A DNA stretch of 64,000 bases from Rickettsiales bacterium (GTDB lineage: Bacteria; Pseudomonadota; Alphaproteobacteria; Rickettsiales; SXRF01). A model generated the notes under the pieces. The model was not told the DNA's origin. It did no database searches and saw nothing but the letters and a program-made list of their open reading frames with translations. The position numbers were made by a program, and so were the translations under genes. The DNA lies in contig JAOAUZ010000001.1 of assembly GCA_025464625.1 (NCBI GenBank), positions 588,848-652,847 on the forward strand, given 5' to 3'. This document shows positions 1 to 9,803 of the stretch, piece by piece; the first letter of the stretch is position 1; each line of letters opens with the position of its first letter.

Positions 1-160
1 TAATGAATCACTCGCTGAAGAGGTGACCAAGCAATTCCAGTTGAGTGAGTTTGCCAAGCTATTCCAATTGAGTTTGGCTGGTGTTATTATCAACTCAGAG
101 TCATTACAAAATGCACAGAATACAATCACTGAAAAGTCTGAAGAAGTCGAATTATTTTAA
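1..160 (+). CDS. C-terminal end of an unidentified protein (5' partial)
   Basis: An open frame runs in from the left edge, with codons starting at base 2, and ends at TAA 158-160. It gives about 52 residues, ending in SEEVELF. The tail is hydrophilic and helix-prone with one short hydrophobic patch (LSLAGVII). The stop lies 9 nt before the STAS gene, so it probably belongs to the same transcript as the two partner-switch genes. A phosphatase or receptor acting on the STAS protein would fit that position, but nothing in these residues identifies the family. Confidence 0.55.
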   Translation, partial: NESLAEEVTKQFQLSEFAKLFQLSLAGVIINSESLQNAQNTITEKSEEVELF

Positions 161-169
161 GGATGAAAT

Positions 170-475
170 ATGGATTATACAGTAGCTACAGCTGGTCAAA
201 CAACCGCAATAAAAATGTCAGGACAGTTTACTTTTTCTGATACCCAGAAATTTAAAAATATTTTGGATCTGGTATCGGAAAATAAAACAAAAGCAATAAG
301 TTTAGATTTTGCTGATGTAACATTCATAGATTCTGCATGTATGGGAATGCTTTTGTTGCTACGCGATGAATGTCAATCACGAAAAATATCCCTTAATATC
401 CATTCTCCTCAGGGGCAGGTGGAAAAAATATTTACCATATCAAAATTTGACCAGCTTTTTTCAATAATGAAATAA
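170..475 (+). CDS. STAS-domain anti-sigma factor antagonist (SpoIIAA/RsbV-like)
   Basis: This 101-aa single-domain protein has the STAS fold pattern and the signature FIDSACMGMLLLLRDE near residues 53-68. Asp54-Ser55 aligns with the Asp-Ser pair of SpoIIAA/RsbV, in which this serine is the one phosphorylated. The next residues differ from the usual S/T-G-L-G (here A-C-M-G). Members of this family bind a GHKL kinase when unphosphorylated and free its other target. The gene sits 9 nt after an upstream partial gene and 7 nt before an RsbW-like kinase, the usual pairing. The target could be a sigma factor or another output; no sigma gene is visible here. Confidence 0.85.
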   Translation: MDYTVATAGQTTAIKMSGQFTFSDTQKFKNILDLVSENKTKAISLDFADVTFIDSACMGMLLLLRDECQSRKISLNIHSPQGQVEKIFTISKFDQLFSIMK

Positions 476-482
476 CTTAATT

Positions 483-1172
483 ATGGCATTGAACTCATCA
501 ATACATAACTCTATTTTGCCTATTGATTCACATCCATACCAGCGGGGCAGTGACAATGATAGCAGTGCATATTATTTCTCTATTAAAAGAAATATAGACA
601 CTAGCGAGGAACTGAAATCTATACTAAATCTGCCATATTCATTATTTATAGAAAATAACCGTCGTGAAACTAAAAAACAGTTATTTCAGAATTCTTTTGC
701 AGACTCTCAACCGGACATGCTGCTATCAATAACTACTTCCAGTTGCTACACAAGCAATGTTGCACACGCAATAACATATAGCATTCAAAATCGTTTTGAA
801 GTTGGTGTAGATAGAAGTGTAGAAATTGCAACGTGCCTTCACGAAGCGATAATGAATTCAATGTTGCATGGCAACCTAGAGATGGATAGTGATTTTCGTA
901 CACTAAAGGGTTTATATGCGTATCAGTCAGAAATTGAAAAAAGATTAAGCATGTTCAAATATAGTTCACGACGTATAGGTATAATGATATGGAATAAAAA
1001 TGATTATATTGAAATTATAGTAAGAGATGAAGGTAAAGGCTTCTCTATACCAAAATATACCCCTAGTGATAATTTTCCAAATGGGCGCGGACTTATGTTT
1101 ATAAGTTCATTGGCTGATAGTGTATGGGTAGAGAAAGACGATCGTGCATTACATATGACTTTCAATAATTAA
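483..1172 (+). CDS. RsbW-like ATP-binding protein / anti-sigma serine kinase (GHKL)
   Basis: This 229-aa cytoplasmic protein has a roughly 75-residue N-terminal part of unknown role, followed by a HATPase_c domain. Visible ATP-site motifs are the N box ([16 protein letters not shown], about residues 118-133), the G1 box (RDEGKGF, about 181-187) and the G2 box ([13 protein letters not shown]). It lacks a histidine phosphoacceptor domain, so it resembles RsbW/SpoIIAB serine kinases rather than two-component kinases. The STAS gene just upstream is the expected phosphorylation substrate. Its stop overlaps the convergent mnmA stop by 4 nt. The N-terminal extension is longer than in classic RsbW (about 160 aa). 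Confidence 0.82.
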   Translation: MALNSSIHNSILPIDSHPYQRGSDNDSSAYYFSIKRNIDTSEELKSILNLPYSLFIENNRRETKKQLFQNSFADSQPDMLLSITTSSCYTSNVAHAITYSIQNRFEVGVDRSVEIATCLHEAIMNSMLHGNLEMDSDFRTLKGLYAYQSEIEKRLSMFKYSSRRIGIMIWNKNDYIEIIVRDEGKGFSIPKYTPSDNFPNGRGLMFISSLADSVWVEKDDRALHMTFNN

Positions 1173-2278
1173 TTCGCAATCCACCCACCACCAAGCAATC
1201 TATCATCAATATAAGCCACGCATGCCTGTCCTGGGGAAACTGCAGTTTGTGGTTCTTTAAAAGTCACTAGTGCTATACGATTTTCTAAAATTTTGATAAT
1301 AGCTGGCACGCAAGTCTGTGTTGAACGAGTTTTTACTAACACTTCTTTATTATCCTCTATCTGCCATCTGTCATCAGATAACCAGTTACACTCACGAATA
1401 ATAAATTCCTTCTTCAACAACTCCTCCTTACAACCTACAACCACCTGTTTTTTTTCTGCGTCAAGACGGATTACATAAAGTGGTTCACTATTGGCTATAC
1501 CCAATCCTTTTCTCTGTCCTACAGTATAGTTAATAATACCATCATGACTACCTATGATAGTTCCATCTGTCAGTACAATATGCCCACCCTCCAACGCACC
1601 AGGTCTTAGTTTTTCTATAACTTTTGCATATCCTCCACTTGGAACAAAACAAATATCCTGACTATCTGGCTTATCTGCAACTTGTAACCCAAAACGAGAT
1701 GCTAAAGCCCTAGTTTCATCCTTGCTTTTCAAATGACCAAGAGGAAAACGTAAGAAATCAAGCTGTTCTTGAGTAGTGGCAAATAAAAAATAACTCTGAT
1801 CCCGTGATTGGTCAGCAGCCCGCAACATACTGCCTACCCCACCTTCTTCCACACGCTGCACATAGTGACCTGTTGCCATGCAGTCGGCACCTAATTCACG
1901 CGCAGTTTGCAGTAAATCCTTAAATTTTACGGATTGGTTGCACTTCACACAAGGAATAGGAGTTTCGCCAGCGAGGTAGCTATCCACAAAATCATCCATC
2001 ACACTTTCTTTGAATTTATTTTCATAATTAAGCACATAATGCGCAATTCCAAGTTTTTCTGCAACTCGCCTAGCATCATGAATATCCTGCCCTGCACAGC
2101 ATGCGCCTTTTTTATTCACCATCGCCCCATGATCGTAAAGCTGCAATGTAATCCCAATCACCTGATAGCCCTGCTCGTGCAAAAGTGCCGCTACCACAGA
2201 CGAATCCACCCCGCCCGACATGGCAACGACCACCTTCGTGTCTTTTTCTGGTTTGTTAAAGCCTAGAGAATTTATCAT
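1169..2278 (-). CDS. mnmA: tRNA-specific 2-thiouridylase MnmA
   Basis: MnmA makes 2-thiouridine at the wobble position 34 of tRNA-Lys, -Glu and -Gln, using ATP and sulfur passed from cysteine desulfurase relays. The 369-aa product has the PP-loop SGGVDS at residues 21-26, the cysteine of [10 protein letters not shown] (Cys113, equivalent to the first catalytic cysteine) and the second catalytic cysteine in [12 protein letters not shown] (Cys210). Length matches the family. Its ATG overlaps the prfB stop by 4 nt (ATGA), so the two translation genes are probably cotranscribed and translationally coupled. Confidence 0.96.
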   Translation of the reverse strand: MINSLGFNKPEKDTKVVVAMSGGVDSSVVAALLHEQGYQVIGITLQLYDHGAMVNKKGACCAGQDIHDARRVAEKLGIAHYVLNYENKFKESVMDDFVDSYLAGETPIPCVKCNQSVKFKDLLQTARELGADCMATGHYVQRVEEGGVGSMLRAADQSRDQSYFLFATTQEQLDFLRFPLGHLKSKDETRALASRFGLQVADKPDSQDICFVPSGGYAKVIEKLRPGALEGGHIVLTDGTIIGSHDGIINYTVGQRKGLGIANSEPLYVIRLDAEKKQVVVGCKEELLKKEFIIRECNWLSDDRWQIEDNKEVLVKTRSTQTCVPAIIKILENRIALVTFKEPQTAVSPGQACVAYIDDRLLGGGWIAN

Positions 2279-3391
2279 ATACTCTCCGCCTTACCCTTCA
2301 CCCTATCCGCCAGTGCTGCGCTGATGAAAGCGTCAAGGTCGCCGTCTAGCACACCCTGCGTGTCGCTGGTTTCATATTCAGTGCGCAGGTCTTTTACCAT
2401 CTGGTAAGGGTGTAGAACATAAGAACGAATCTGATGCCCCCATGCGTTGTCGGTTTTGGTAGCGTTCAGTGCATCGGCTTTTTCTTCCATAATCCGTAAT
2501 TCCCTCTCATAAAGCCGTGCTTTGAGCATTTGCATTGCTTCAGCACGGTTCGCGTGCTGGCTGCGGGAGCTTTGGCATTTTACAGCAATCCCCGTGGGTA
2601 TATGGGTAAAGCGCACCGCACTTTCGGTTTTGTTTACATGCTGCCCACCCGCTCCGCCTGAGCGCATGGTATCCACTTTTATGTCCTTCTCATCCACTTT
2701 TATATCAATTTTATCATCAATAACAGGATATACCCATACCCCCGCAAAACTAGTGTGGCGACGGGCGTTGGAATCAAACGGTGAAATCCGCACCAGCCTA
2801 TGCACACCTGATTCTGTCTTCGCCCAGCCATAGGCATTGTGTCCGCTGATTTTGATAGTAGCAGATTTTACACCCGCTTCCTCACCACGATTTTCATCAA
2901 TCAGTTCACATTTATATCCACGCTTTGCAGCCCAACGTGTGTACATTCTAAGCAGCATTTCCGCCCAATCTTGGCTTTCTGTGCCGCCTGCGCCTGAGTT
3001 TATCTCAAGGAAGCAGTCATTAGCATCCGCCTCGCCCGAAAGCAGGCTGTCAATCTCGAGATTATGGAGTTCACTGGCAATTTTTTGCAGTTCAATTTCG
3101 GCTTCTTTCAGGGTAGCGTCATCCTTTTCTTCCTCCGCCATTTCCGCCAATTCCAGATTGCTGATAAATTCGCCATCCAGCCGTTCATAGCCTGTAATTA
3201 GGCTATCGAGATGGTTGCGCTCACGCAGCAATTCCTGCGCTTTATCTGGCTTATTCCATAGGTTAGGGTCTTCAGAAAGAGCGTTTAACTCATCACGGCG
3301 GCGCAGAGCGTTATCCCAGTCAAAGATACCTCCTCAGTAGCTCTTGCGACTTCTTGATTTGCTTGGATAAAACTTCAATTTCTGCTTTCAT
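2275..3391 (-). CDS. prfB: Peptide chain release factor 2, with +1 programmed frameshift
   Basis: RF2 terminates translation at UGA and UAA. The gene is in two frames: ATG at 3391 and 23 codons down to CTT (3325-3323), then an in-frame TGA at 3322-3320, then the main frame from GAC at 3321 to the stop at 2275. Skipping one base (T 3322) gives about 371 aa, close to the usual 365. The main frame shows the stop-recognition motif SPF (in [12 protein letters not shown]) and the peptidyl-hydrolysis motif GGQ (in [17 protein letters not shown]). A naive call would start at TTG 3231 and miss the N-terminus. mnmA follows with an ATGA overlap. Confidence 0.95.
3319..3334 (-). promoter_or_regulatory. 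RF2 autoregulatory +1 frameshift site
   Basis: Read on the minus strand, the site is AGGAGG TAT CTT TGA C. This is an internal Shine-Dalgarno-like AGGAGG (3334-3329), 3 nt of spacing, the slippery CTT codon, and an in-frame TGA followed by C. It matches the known bacterial prfB site (AGGGGGTATCTTTGAC in E. coli) almost base for base. By established mechanism, low RF2 slows termination at UGA, and the ribosome shifts +1 to read GAC, so RF2 controls its own synthesis. Confidence 0.96.
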
Positions 3392-3403
3392 AATAAGCTG
3401 TAA

Positions 3404-3430
3404 AGAATAGTATTATTAATACTTTGTCAA
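3404..3430 (-). promoter_or_regulatory. Possible promoter for prfB-mnmA
   Basis: On the minus strand a perfect TTGACA (3430-3425) lies about 35 bases upstream of the prfB ATG. The best downstream hexamer, TATTCT (3409-3404), is at 15-bp spacing, which is short. The -35 box is good and the -10 uncertain. The region is shared with the divergent gene at 3482. Confidence 0.35.
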
Positions 3431-3481
3431 TTATTTAGAATGTATAATAAATATCCACGAATAACATACATAAAAATCAGT

Positions 3482-5950
3482 ATGAGCAAAGTTCCTATAA
3501 ATACACAAAAACACGGTTTTTCTTTAATTCAAGTCAGTGTGTTAGTCGCTGTGGCGGGGATTATCCTTGCATCTACTTTACCAGGTGGTGAATTGGGTAC
3601 TGCTGTTGAAAGAGATAGAATCACTCGTGAAAAAATGGAAAAAATTGAAGCTGCCACACAAAATTTTATGGCAACTAATCTGCGCCGCCCCTGCCCCGCG
3701 GATGGAACTCTGGCAATTGGCAGCGCAAATTTTGGTGTTGAAGATACCACACCTGGTCGTTGCTCTAATGCAAATTTCTGGACACAATACACACCCTTTA
3801 CAAAAACAGGAGCAACAACCACTTCATCTTCTGCTGTTGCCACTACCCTTAGCAATACCACAGGTCTTTCCATTGGAATGTTAGTGACTGGTACAAATAT
3901 TGCCACCGATACCCATATAGCCAGTGTAGATAGTACAACCCAAATTACGCTTGATAAATATCCAACTGGTGCCAGCGGAACTCTAACTTTTACTAGCTTG
4001 GCAGCAGGTGTTGTTCCAACTAAAACACTTGGGCTGCCTGATGATTATATGTTTGATGGATACGGAAGGCGCATGATGTATATGGTTGATATACGCGCCA
4101 CGGATAAAACCACATGCCGTAATATGCAGACCACAAAAACAAAAGGTGCAATCGAAATAATGACTGCTCGCAGTGCGATTAGTATATTCACTGATGATAA
4201 TGTGATGTGGTCACTAATATCATACGGAAAAAATGGTCATGGCGCGTTTCCAATGCAGGGCAGCAGCCTCGCCAATCGTGTTGATGCAGGAACAACATCT
4301 GGTGATGAACGATATAACGCTTTCGTTGATATTAACACTACCAATTTTAACACTATGTTTACACAATATATTGTCAGGCGCGAGCCTATCACAACAGTAG
4401 GAAGCAGTTATATAGATGATATAGTGTGGACACAGGAATCAACTAAAAACACTTGCTGTGTTGGTAAAATGTGTAATGTTGGCACACGGATTGATGGTGC
4501 TGCATCTGAATATCTGGGCGGAAGAGTTAATACGGGAGATATTAATGGAGATGGTATTTCTGATATAATAATTTCCAAAACGGGGGTTGATACAATCCGT
4601 GTTGTATTTGGTAAATCAACTGGTTGGTCTCCAAACGCAGGAATGGCTATGGGAACTGCAAATGACTCGCGTTTCATTACAATTACTAACAACTCAAGCC
4701 ATCCAAATTTTACTGGTAGTATGTCTGTTGGTGATATTAATGGTGACGGCTATGATGATATGGCTATTGGTTATGGCAATGGAAGTAATAGCTATCTAAA
4801 AATATTTTATGGTAGTGCAACACCTGTTAGCACCAATACTAGTGCAATAACCAATATAATAACTTTTCCTCCTACTTCTGCCAGCGCAGCACCTGCTACT
4901 AGGCTTGGGAATTTTGCTAACACTACCAAAAAAGATATTCTTGCTGTGATAACAACAGCATCAGGAACAGGAAACTCTACTGCTTATGTAATATATGGTG
5001 CATCATCCTATTCACTCACAGCAGAAGCTGTTACAACAGTTGCCAGCACTGTAGGTTTTAAAATAAACAGCACTGCACCAGGATACTTGGAGGCAATATC
5101 TGGCGCTGGCGATGTCAACAATGATGGATATGATGAGATTATAATCAGCAATTATACCAACAATAATATGTATGTTTTATTTGGGCGAACAGCTGCTAAT
5201 TGGAACACAGATAAAACAACCGCTGCAACTGGCAGCACACCCGACATAGTAAATATTGATACACAAGTTGCCACTGGCGGAACAAAAGCAGTAAAATTTA
5301 CTAATGGTGGAAGTTATATAGGGTACTATAATAGTGTCGTAGCAGATATGAACAATGATAGTTATAAAGACATAATATTTAACAGTGGAAATTATTTTTA
5401 TGTTTATTATGGCAAAACAGCAGCAAGTTGGAGTTCCCCAGACCTTTCTACAGCAAGTAATTATAACGGCACTAACGGTTTTCGTTTTGATGTTGTAACA
5501 ACTAATCCAAGCTGGGTAACCGATCCAATCACTAGTTCTTTGGTTTCTGATATAAATAATGATGGAAAAAATGATCTTATAATTATCGACACCGCAGCAG
5601 GAGCAAATAGTTTAGCAGCTTCTGGCTCTATCTTTGTGGTATTGCAACCAAGCAGTGGTTGGAGTAGTGCATGGTCTAGTGGTACTCTCACAGTTTTTGC
5701 ACAAGCATTTGATGCAACTGGTACAGGGCTACCACTTAACAATGATGTAAATAAAGGCTTCCGTATTGATGGTTATGCTGCTGGCGATGCTGTAAATTTA
5801 CGAGGGATTGCCGATATCAATAATGACGGAAAAACAGATTTCATAATAGCATCACCAACGCGTTCCTCAAATGCAGGAAGTGTTTATATATTATTTGGAC
5901 GTACCTTAGTTCCTTGGGATACATCCATTAACCTAGGTATATTAAACTAA
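3482..5950 (+). CDS. Prepilin-like surface protein with FG-GAP (integrin alpha-type) repeats
   Basis: From ATG 3482 the protein is about 822 aa. The N-terminus is a type IV prepilin-like leader: a short basic segment, then G^FSLIQVSVLVAVAG, a hydrophobic helix and a charged helix with KMEKIEAATQNF. Residue +5, normally Glu, is Gln. After a cysteine-containing globular part come six DxNxDGxxD-type calcium loops (near bases 4538, 4735, 5111, 5347, 5549 and 5815, for example DINGDGYDD; one has Ser for Gly), typical of FG-GAP beta-propeller blades. An ATG at 3440 is in frame, but a TATAAT (3443-3448) directly overlaps it, and the extra residues would precede the leader; I prefer 3482. Neither start has a clear Shine-Dalgarno. 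Likely exported and anchored by the pilin helix; function unknown. Its stop overlaps the convergent PBP1a stop by 4 nt. Confidence 0.8.
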   Translation: MSKVPINTQKHGFSLIQVSVLVAVAGIILASTLPGGELGTAVERDRITREKMEKIEAATQNFMATNLRRPCPADGTLAIGSANFGVEDTTPGRCSNANFWTQYTPFTKTGATTTSSSAVATTLSNTTGLSIGMLVTGTNIATDTHIASVDSTTQITLDKYPTGASGTLTFTSLAAGVVPTKTLGLPDDYMFDGYGRRMMYMVDIRATDKTTCRNMQTTKTKGAIEIMTARSAISIFTDDNVMWSLISYGKNGHGAFPMQGSSLANRVDAGTTSGDERYNAFVDINTTNFNTMFTQYIVRREPITTVGSSYIDDIVWTQESTKNTCCVGKMCNVGTRIDGAASEYLGGRVNTGDINGDGISDIIISKTGVDTIRVVFGKSTGWSPNAGMAMGTANDSRFITITNNSSHPNFTGSMSVGDINGDGYDDMAIGYGNGSNSYLKIFYGSATPVSTNTSAITNIITFPPTSASAAPATRLGNFANTTKKDILAVITTASGTGNSTAYVIYGASSYSLTAEAVTTVASTVGFKINSTAPGYLEAISGAGDVNNDGYDEIIISNYTNNNMYVLFGRTAANWNTDKTTAATGSTPDIVNIDTQVATGGTKAVKFTNGGSYIGYYNSVVADMNNDSYKDIIFNSGNYFYVYYGKTAASWSSPDLSTASNYNGTNGFRFDVVTTNPSWVTDPITSSLVSDINNDGKNDLIIIDTAAGANSLAASGSIFVVLQPSSGWSSAWSSGTLTVFAQAFDATGTGLPLNNDVNKGFRIDGYAAGDAVNLRGIADINNDGKTDFIIASPTRSSNAGSVYILFGRTLVPWDTSINLGILN

Positions 5951-8511
5951 TATAATCCACTTGGCGAAGATGGCTGAGAATCACTTGGCATCTCTTCTTC
6001 TGGTGAAACCACTGGTAGTTGTTTAGTAGTATCTTCTGGATTTATAACAACATCATTTTCTGAGTTCTTATTAGAAGTTTTACCTGGAATAAAAACAGGT
6101 TCACCAACCACGAATGCCTCTTCAATAATTTTTGCATCAGGTGGCTCTGTTCCATCAAGTGGCAGCCCAGTATGCAAATCAACTTTTACTAATTGGATCC
6201 CACGAGGCACACGGAATGGCTTGTTGGGAACATCAGCAAGCGCATCTTTCATAAAAGAAATGAACGCAGGAAGTGCCACCGATGATCCAGTTTCCCTTTT
6301 GCCCAATGTTTTAGGTTTGTCATAACCAACAAACACACCTGCAACCAAATCAGGGGTAAAACCAATAAACCATGTATCCAAGCTATCGTTGGTAGTTCCA
6401 GTTTTCCCTGCAACAATTTTACCAATTTCTTTGGAACGTGCCGCTGTCCCCCTAGTTGCTACGCCCTGCAACATTGAAGTTAGCTGATAAACAACTCGTG
6501 GATCTGCAACTTGTTCACGAACATCAGCAAGCTCTGGAGGAGAAATATCCACCCCAATGACCGATGAATCAACAATCTTACATTCGCTACAAACTCGTTC
6601 GTCACGACGATAAATAATTTTTCCATGACGATCATCAATGCGCTCAATCAAGGACGGTGAAATACGTTTACCACCATTGGCGATCATCCCATAAGCATTA
6701 ACAAGGCGCAGCAAAGTTGTTTCTGACGCACCGAGTACTATTGAGAAATTGCTGGCTGGTTCATCATAAATACCAAAACGTTTACCAATCTCCAGAACTT
6801 TATCTAGCCCCATCATTTGGGCTATTCTAACAGTCATTGTGTTACGAGACTTTTCTAACCCAACACGCATTGTTGTAAGCCCTAAATATTCATTATGATA
6901 ATTAGAAGGCTTCCATGCAGACATTCCAGCACCTTGTGACATTTCTACTGGAGCATCAAGAATGACATCAGAAGGAGAAAATCCGTTTTCCAGTCCAGCC
7001 ATGTAAACGAATGGCTTAAACGAAGAACCTGGTTGGCGTTTTGCCTGAGTTGCTCGATTGAATTCAGTGCCGCCATATGTATATCCACCCGACATTGCCA
7101 GTATTCGACCATTATGAGGATCCAGAACAACCATTGCACCATTTATTTCTGGTATTTGCGCCAAACTCCAAGCTGTTTTTAAATCGATTGATGTTGTTTT
7201 CTTTGCATTAAGAGATTTAATTTCATCTACCGAAAGTGGCGAAACTATAACTACATCACCAATTTTTAAAATATCCGATGGTTTCCTTACCTCTGGACCA
7301 ATTTTGCCATCAGCGATAACCCTCCTAGTCCATTTCATTAAAGCAAATGGTAATGTTCCTTTTTTATCATCATCAAATATGATTTGCGCCTTACTCTCAT
7401 CCAAGCTAAAAACGACTGCCAGCTTCTGATTGCCCAAAAGATGATATGCATGTTCTTTATTTAAAGATACAAGATCAGATTTCCATTGTTTTTCATTTGT
7501 TAAACGAGCCAACGCACCTCTATAACCACGTCTTCTATCATATTCTATAAGTGCGTTTTGTAATGATTTATCAGCCGCTTTTTGCAATTCAGGATTTAAT
7601 GTTGTTTTCACCACTAATCCACCACCATAAAGCACATCAGAACCATACATATCTGAAAGTGTACGACGCACTTCCTCTGAGAAAAAATCGGCCCGTGCAG
7701 TTTCAGTTGTGTCACGATTACGCACCACAATAGGAGTATCTTTTGCAATTTTAGCCTGATCAGCCGTTATGTGTCCGTCTTCACTCATGCGGTCAATAAC
7801 CCAATCACGCCGCTCTTTAGCAGCATCATAATTTTTATGTGGATTATATTGTGCTGGAGCTTTTGGTTCACTAGCAAGAAGTGCAACCTCTTCCACTGTA
7901 AGCTCATCTAGAGATTTATTAAAATAATTTTGAGCTGCGGCAGCCACACCGTATGAACCTAACCCCAAATAAATTTCATTAAGATACAACTCAAGAATTT
8001 TATCCTTGCTATAAACACGGCTAATTCTCATTGAAAGAATTGCTTCTTTTATTTTTCTCTCAAGTGATTTCTCATTTGTTAGCAAAAAATTCTTCACTAC
8101 TTGCTGGGTAATTGTAGAGCCGCCAACTAGAGATTTTCCCTGACCATAATTCTTTACATTGTTTATTACTGCGCGGGCAAGACCAGTGAAATCAATGCCA
8201 GTATGCGTATAAAAATTTTTATCTTCAGCAGACAAAAATGCATTTATAACTGATTTTGGTATTGCAGAAAGAGGTACGAACACTCTCTTCTCAGTTGCAT
8301 ATTCTGCAAGTAATTTGCCATCAGCCGCGTATAACCTTGTAAGCGTTGCTGGGTCATATTTTGATAATTGGCTATAATCTGGTAAATCCTTAGAATAATA
8401 ATTGAACATCAATGCGCCAACTACGGCACCTATAACAGATAGTGTAAAGCCTATCGAAAAAAACCAGCCTAAAACACCAATAAAACTGCGTAGGAATCGA
8501 CTCTTTATCAT
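5947..8511 (-). CDS. mrcA: Penicillin-binding protein 1A (bifunctional transglycosylase/transpeptidase)
   Basis: A class A PBP of 854 aa that polymerises and cross-links peptidoglycan in the periplasm. An N-terminal membrane anchor (about residues 10-36) precedes the GT51 domain, with catalytic Glu96 in SAEDKNFYTHTG and GGSTITQQ at 130-137. The transpeptidase domain has SSFK (Ser496 nucleophile), SRN (555-557) and KTGT (from Lys703). A middle OB-like domain lies between them. A CSEC pair at 641-644 is unusual and could form a disulfide or bind metal. The C-terminal tail is Pro/Ser-rich. Its ATG overlaps the amidase stop by 4 nt, so the two wall enzymes are one unit. Confidence 0.95.
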   Translation of the reverse strand: MIKSRFLRSFIGVLGWFFSIGFTLSVIGAVVGALMFNYYSKDLPDYSQLSKYDPATLTRLYAADGKLLAEYATEKRVFVPLSAIPKSVINAFLSAEDKNFYTHTGIDFTGLARAVINNVKNYGQGKSLVGGSTITQQVVKNFLLTNEKSLERKIKEAILSMRISRVYSKDKILELYLNEIYLGLGSYGVAAAAQNYFNKSLDELTVEEVALLASEPKAPAQYNPHKNYDAAKERRDWVIDRMSEDGHITADQAKIAKDTPIVVRNRDTTETARADFFSEEVRRTLSDMYGSDVLYGGGLVVKTTLNPELQKAADKSLQNALIEYDRRRGYRGALARLTNEKQWKSDLVSLNKEHAYHLLGNQKLAVVFSLDESKAQIIFDDDKKGTLPFALMKWTRRVIADGKIGPEVRKPSDILKIGDVVIVSPLSVDEIKSLNAKKTTSIDLKTAWSLAQIPEINGAMVVLDPHNGRILAMSGGYTYGGTEFNRATQAKRQPGSSFKPFVYMAGLENGFSPSDVILDAPVEMSQGAGMSAWKPSNYHNEYLGLTTMRVGLEKSRNTMTVRIAQMMGLDKVLEIGKRFGIYDEPASNFSIVLGASETTLLRLVNAYGMIANGGKRISPSLIERIDDRHGKIIYRRDERVCSECKIVDSSVIGVDISPPELADVREQVADPRVVYQLTSMLQGVATRGTAARSKEIGKIVAGKTGTTNDSLDTWFIGFTPDLVAGVFVGYDKPKTLGKRETGSSVALPAFISFMKDALADVPNKPFRVPRGIQLVKVDLHTGLPLDGTEPPDAKIIEEAFVVGEPVFIPGKTSNKNSENDVVINPEDTTKQLPVVSPEEEMPSDSQPSSPSGLY

Positions 8512-9656
8512 AATGTATCCATTCCAACTGTTCCTTTTTTACGGAAATATGCGTCAATCCCAACCACAACCCCCTCGACAACCTTATCACGATAATGCTT
8601 TGATTTGATCTCTTTTTCCTCCTGTGAATTAGAGAGAAAGCCAATCTCAATCAGCACAGAAGGTATATCTGGTGCTTTCAAAACAGCAAACCCAGCAAAC
8701 CTATGTGAATTAGGTAACATCCTAACTCTATCTCCAAGGTTAAGGACTAAATAATCCGCAAGAGTTGCGGAATTATTTTTGGTTTCACGTTGAGCCAAAG
8801 AAATCAATATGTCAGCTACATCTGGACGTTCATCTGAGAGATCCATGCCGCCTATTATATCAGATTTATTTTCTCTCGCTGCCAGTGCTTCAGCCTCTTT
8901 GTCCGAAGCGTTCTCTGATACTGTATATACGGAAAGACCACGAGCAGAAATCTCATCAGCCGAATCTGCATGCAGTGAGATAAATAAGCTCGCGTTTGCC
9001 TTGCGGGCAATTGCTACTCTTTTACGCAACATAATGAATTCATCGTCATCGCGCGTTAATATTACACGATATTTTTTGGTTTGAAGTAATTTGTTTTTTA
9101 ATGCTTTGGCGTATCCAAGAACTATATCTTTTTCCTGTGTACCGTTTTCTCCTATAGTTCCAGGATCAACTCCACCATGCCCTGCATCTATCACTATTAA
9201 TGGAGGCATATTGGACTTACGAGTTTTTAAAACCTTAGATTTTGTTCTCATTGAAACAGAAGAGTTTTTTGTATCTCCGCCTATTTCTAGTAATATTTTA
9301 TTACCTTCTATCCGCACAGAAGAAACTCTGACCATTTGATTTAAATCAAATACAAAACGTGATGTTTTTTGATCAAATTGACCTAATCTAGCAGCTTTTA
9401 TTAATTTTCCACTATAATCATCGGGAAGTGAAACGTTATGTTTTTTATCAACTGAAGGTAAATCAACTACTAATCTGTCTGGGTTTGATATTGTGAATAT
9501 CTTGCGGGGTTCATTTTTGGAAACATTAATTAAAATCAACTCCTTTCCTGATTTTTGCTGAAATTCTAATATATCTGCGGCAAAAACCTTAAGTCCTCCA
9601 CCCAAGAAAAACAAAAAACCTATAAAAAATGCTGTAAAATATTCTTTTTTCTTCAT
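8508..9656 (-). CDS. amiC: N-acetylmuramoyl-L-alanine amidase with AMIN domain (AmiC-like)
   Basis: This 382-aa periplasmic zinc amidase cleaves the stem peptide from MurNAc during cell separation. A signal peptide (residues 1-27, ending VFAAD) is followed by an AMIN domain (about 28-128) for septal peptidoglycan targeting. The Amidase_3 domain (about 153-372) has the expected zinc ligands and catalytic Glu: His160 (IDAGHGG), Glu175, His229 (SLHADS) and Glu337 (IEIGFLSN). It is the first gene of a two-gene unit with PBP1a, an arrangement seen in other alphaproteobacteria. Confidence 0.93.
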   Translation of the reverse strand: MKKKEYFTAFFIGFLFFLGGGLKVFAADILEFQQKSGKELILINVSKNEPRKIFTISNPDRLVVDLPSVDKKHNVSLPDDYSGKLIKAARLGQFDQKTSRFVFDLNQMVRVSSVRIEGNKILLEIGGDTKNSSVSMRTKSKVLKTRKSNMPPLIVIDAGHGGVDPGTIGENGTQEKDIVLGYAKALKNKLLQTKKYRVILTRDDDEFIMLRKRVAIARKANASLFISLHADSADEISARGLSVYTVSENASDKEAEALAARENKSDIIGGMDLSDERPDVADILISLAQRETKNNSATLADYLVLNLGDRVRMLPNSHRFAGFAVLKAPDIPSVLIEIGFLSNSQEEKEIKSKHYRDKVVEGVVVGIDAYFRKKGTVGMDTL

Positions 9657-9768
9657 TTGATTGTAAAATAATATGCAAAATGACTATGTTTTTTGTGTTT
9701 GTATTTCAAATAACAAAATATTTGAACAAAAAATTACACTATAGATACACTTTTATTTCATAAGTTCG

Positions 9769-9797
9769 TTGTACAATTGCTTTTTACACATTATAGT
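9769..9797 (+). promoter_or_regulatory. Sigma-70-type promoter for rne
   Basis: TTGTAC (9769-9774), a 17-bp spacer and TATAGT (9792-9797) followed by GGGG. Both boxes differ from consensus by one or two bases at ideal spacing. A start near 9804 would leave about 330 nt of leader before the rne ATG. Confidence 0.6.
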
Positions 9798-9803
9798 GGG
9801 GTT

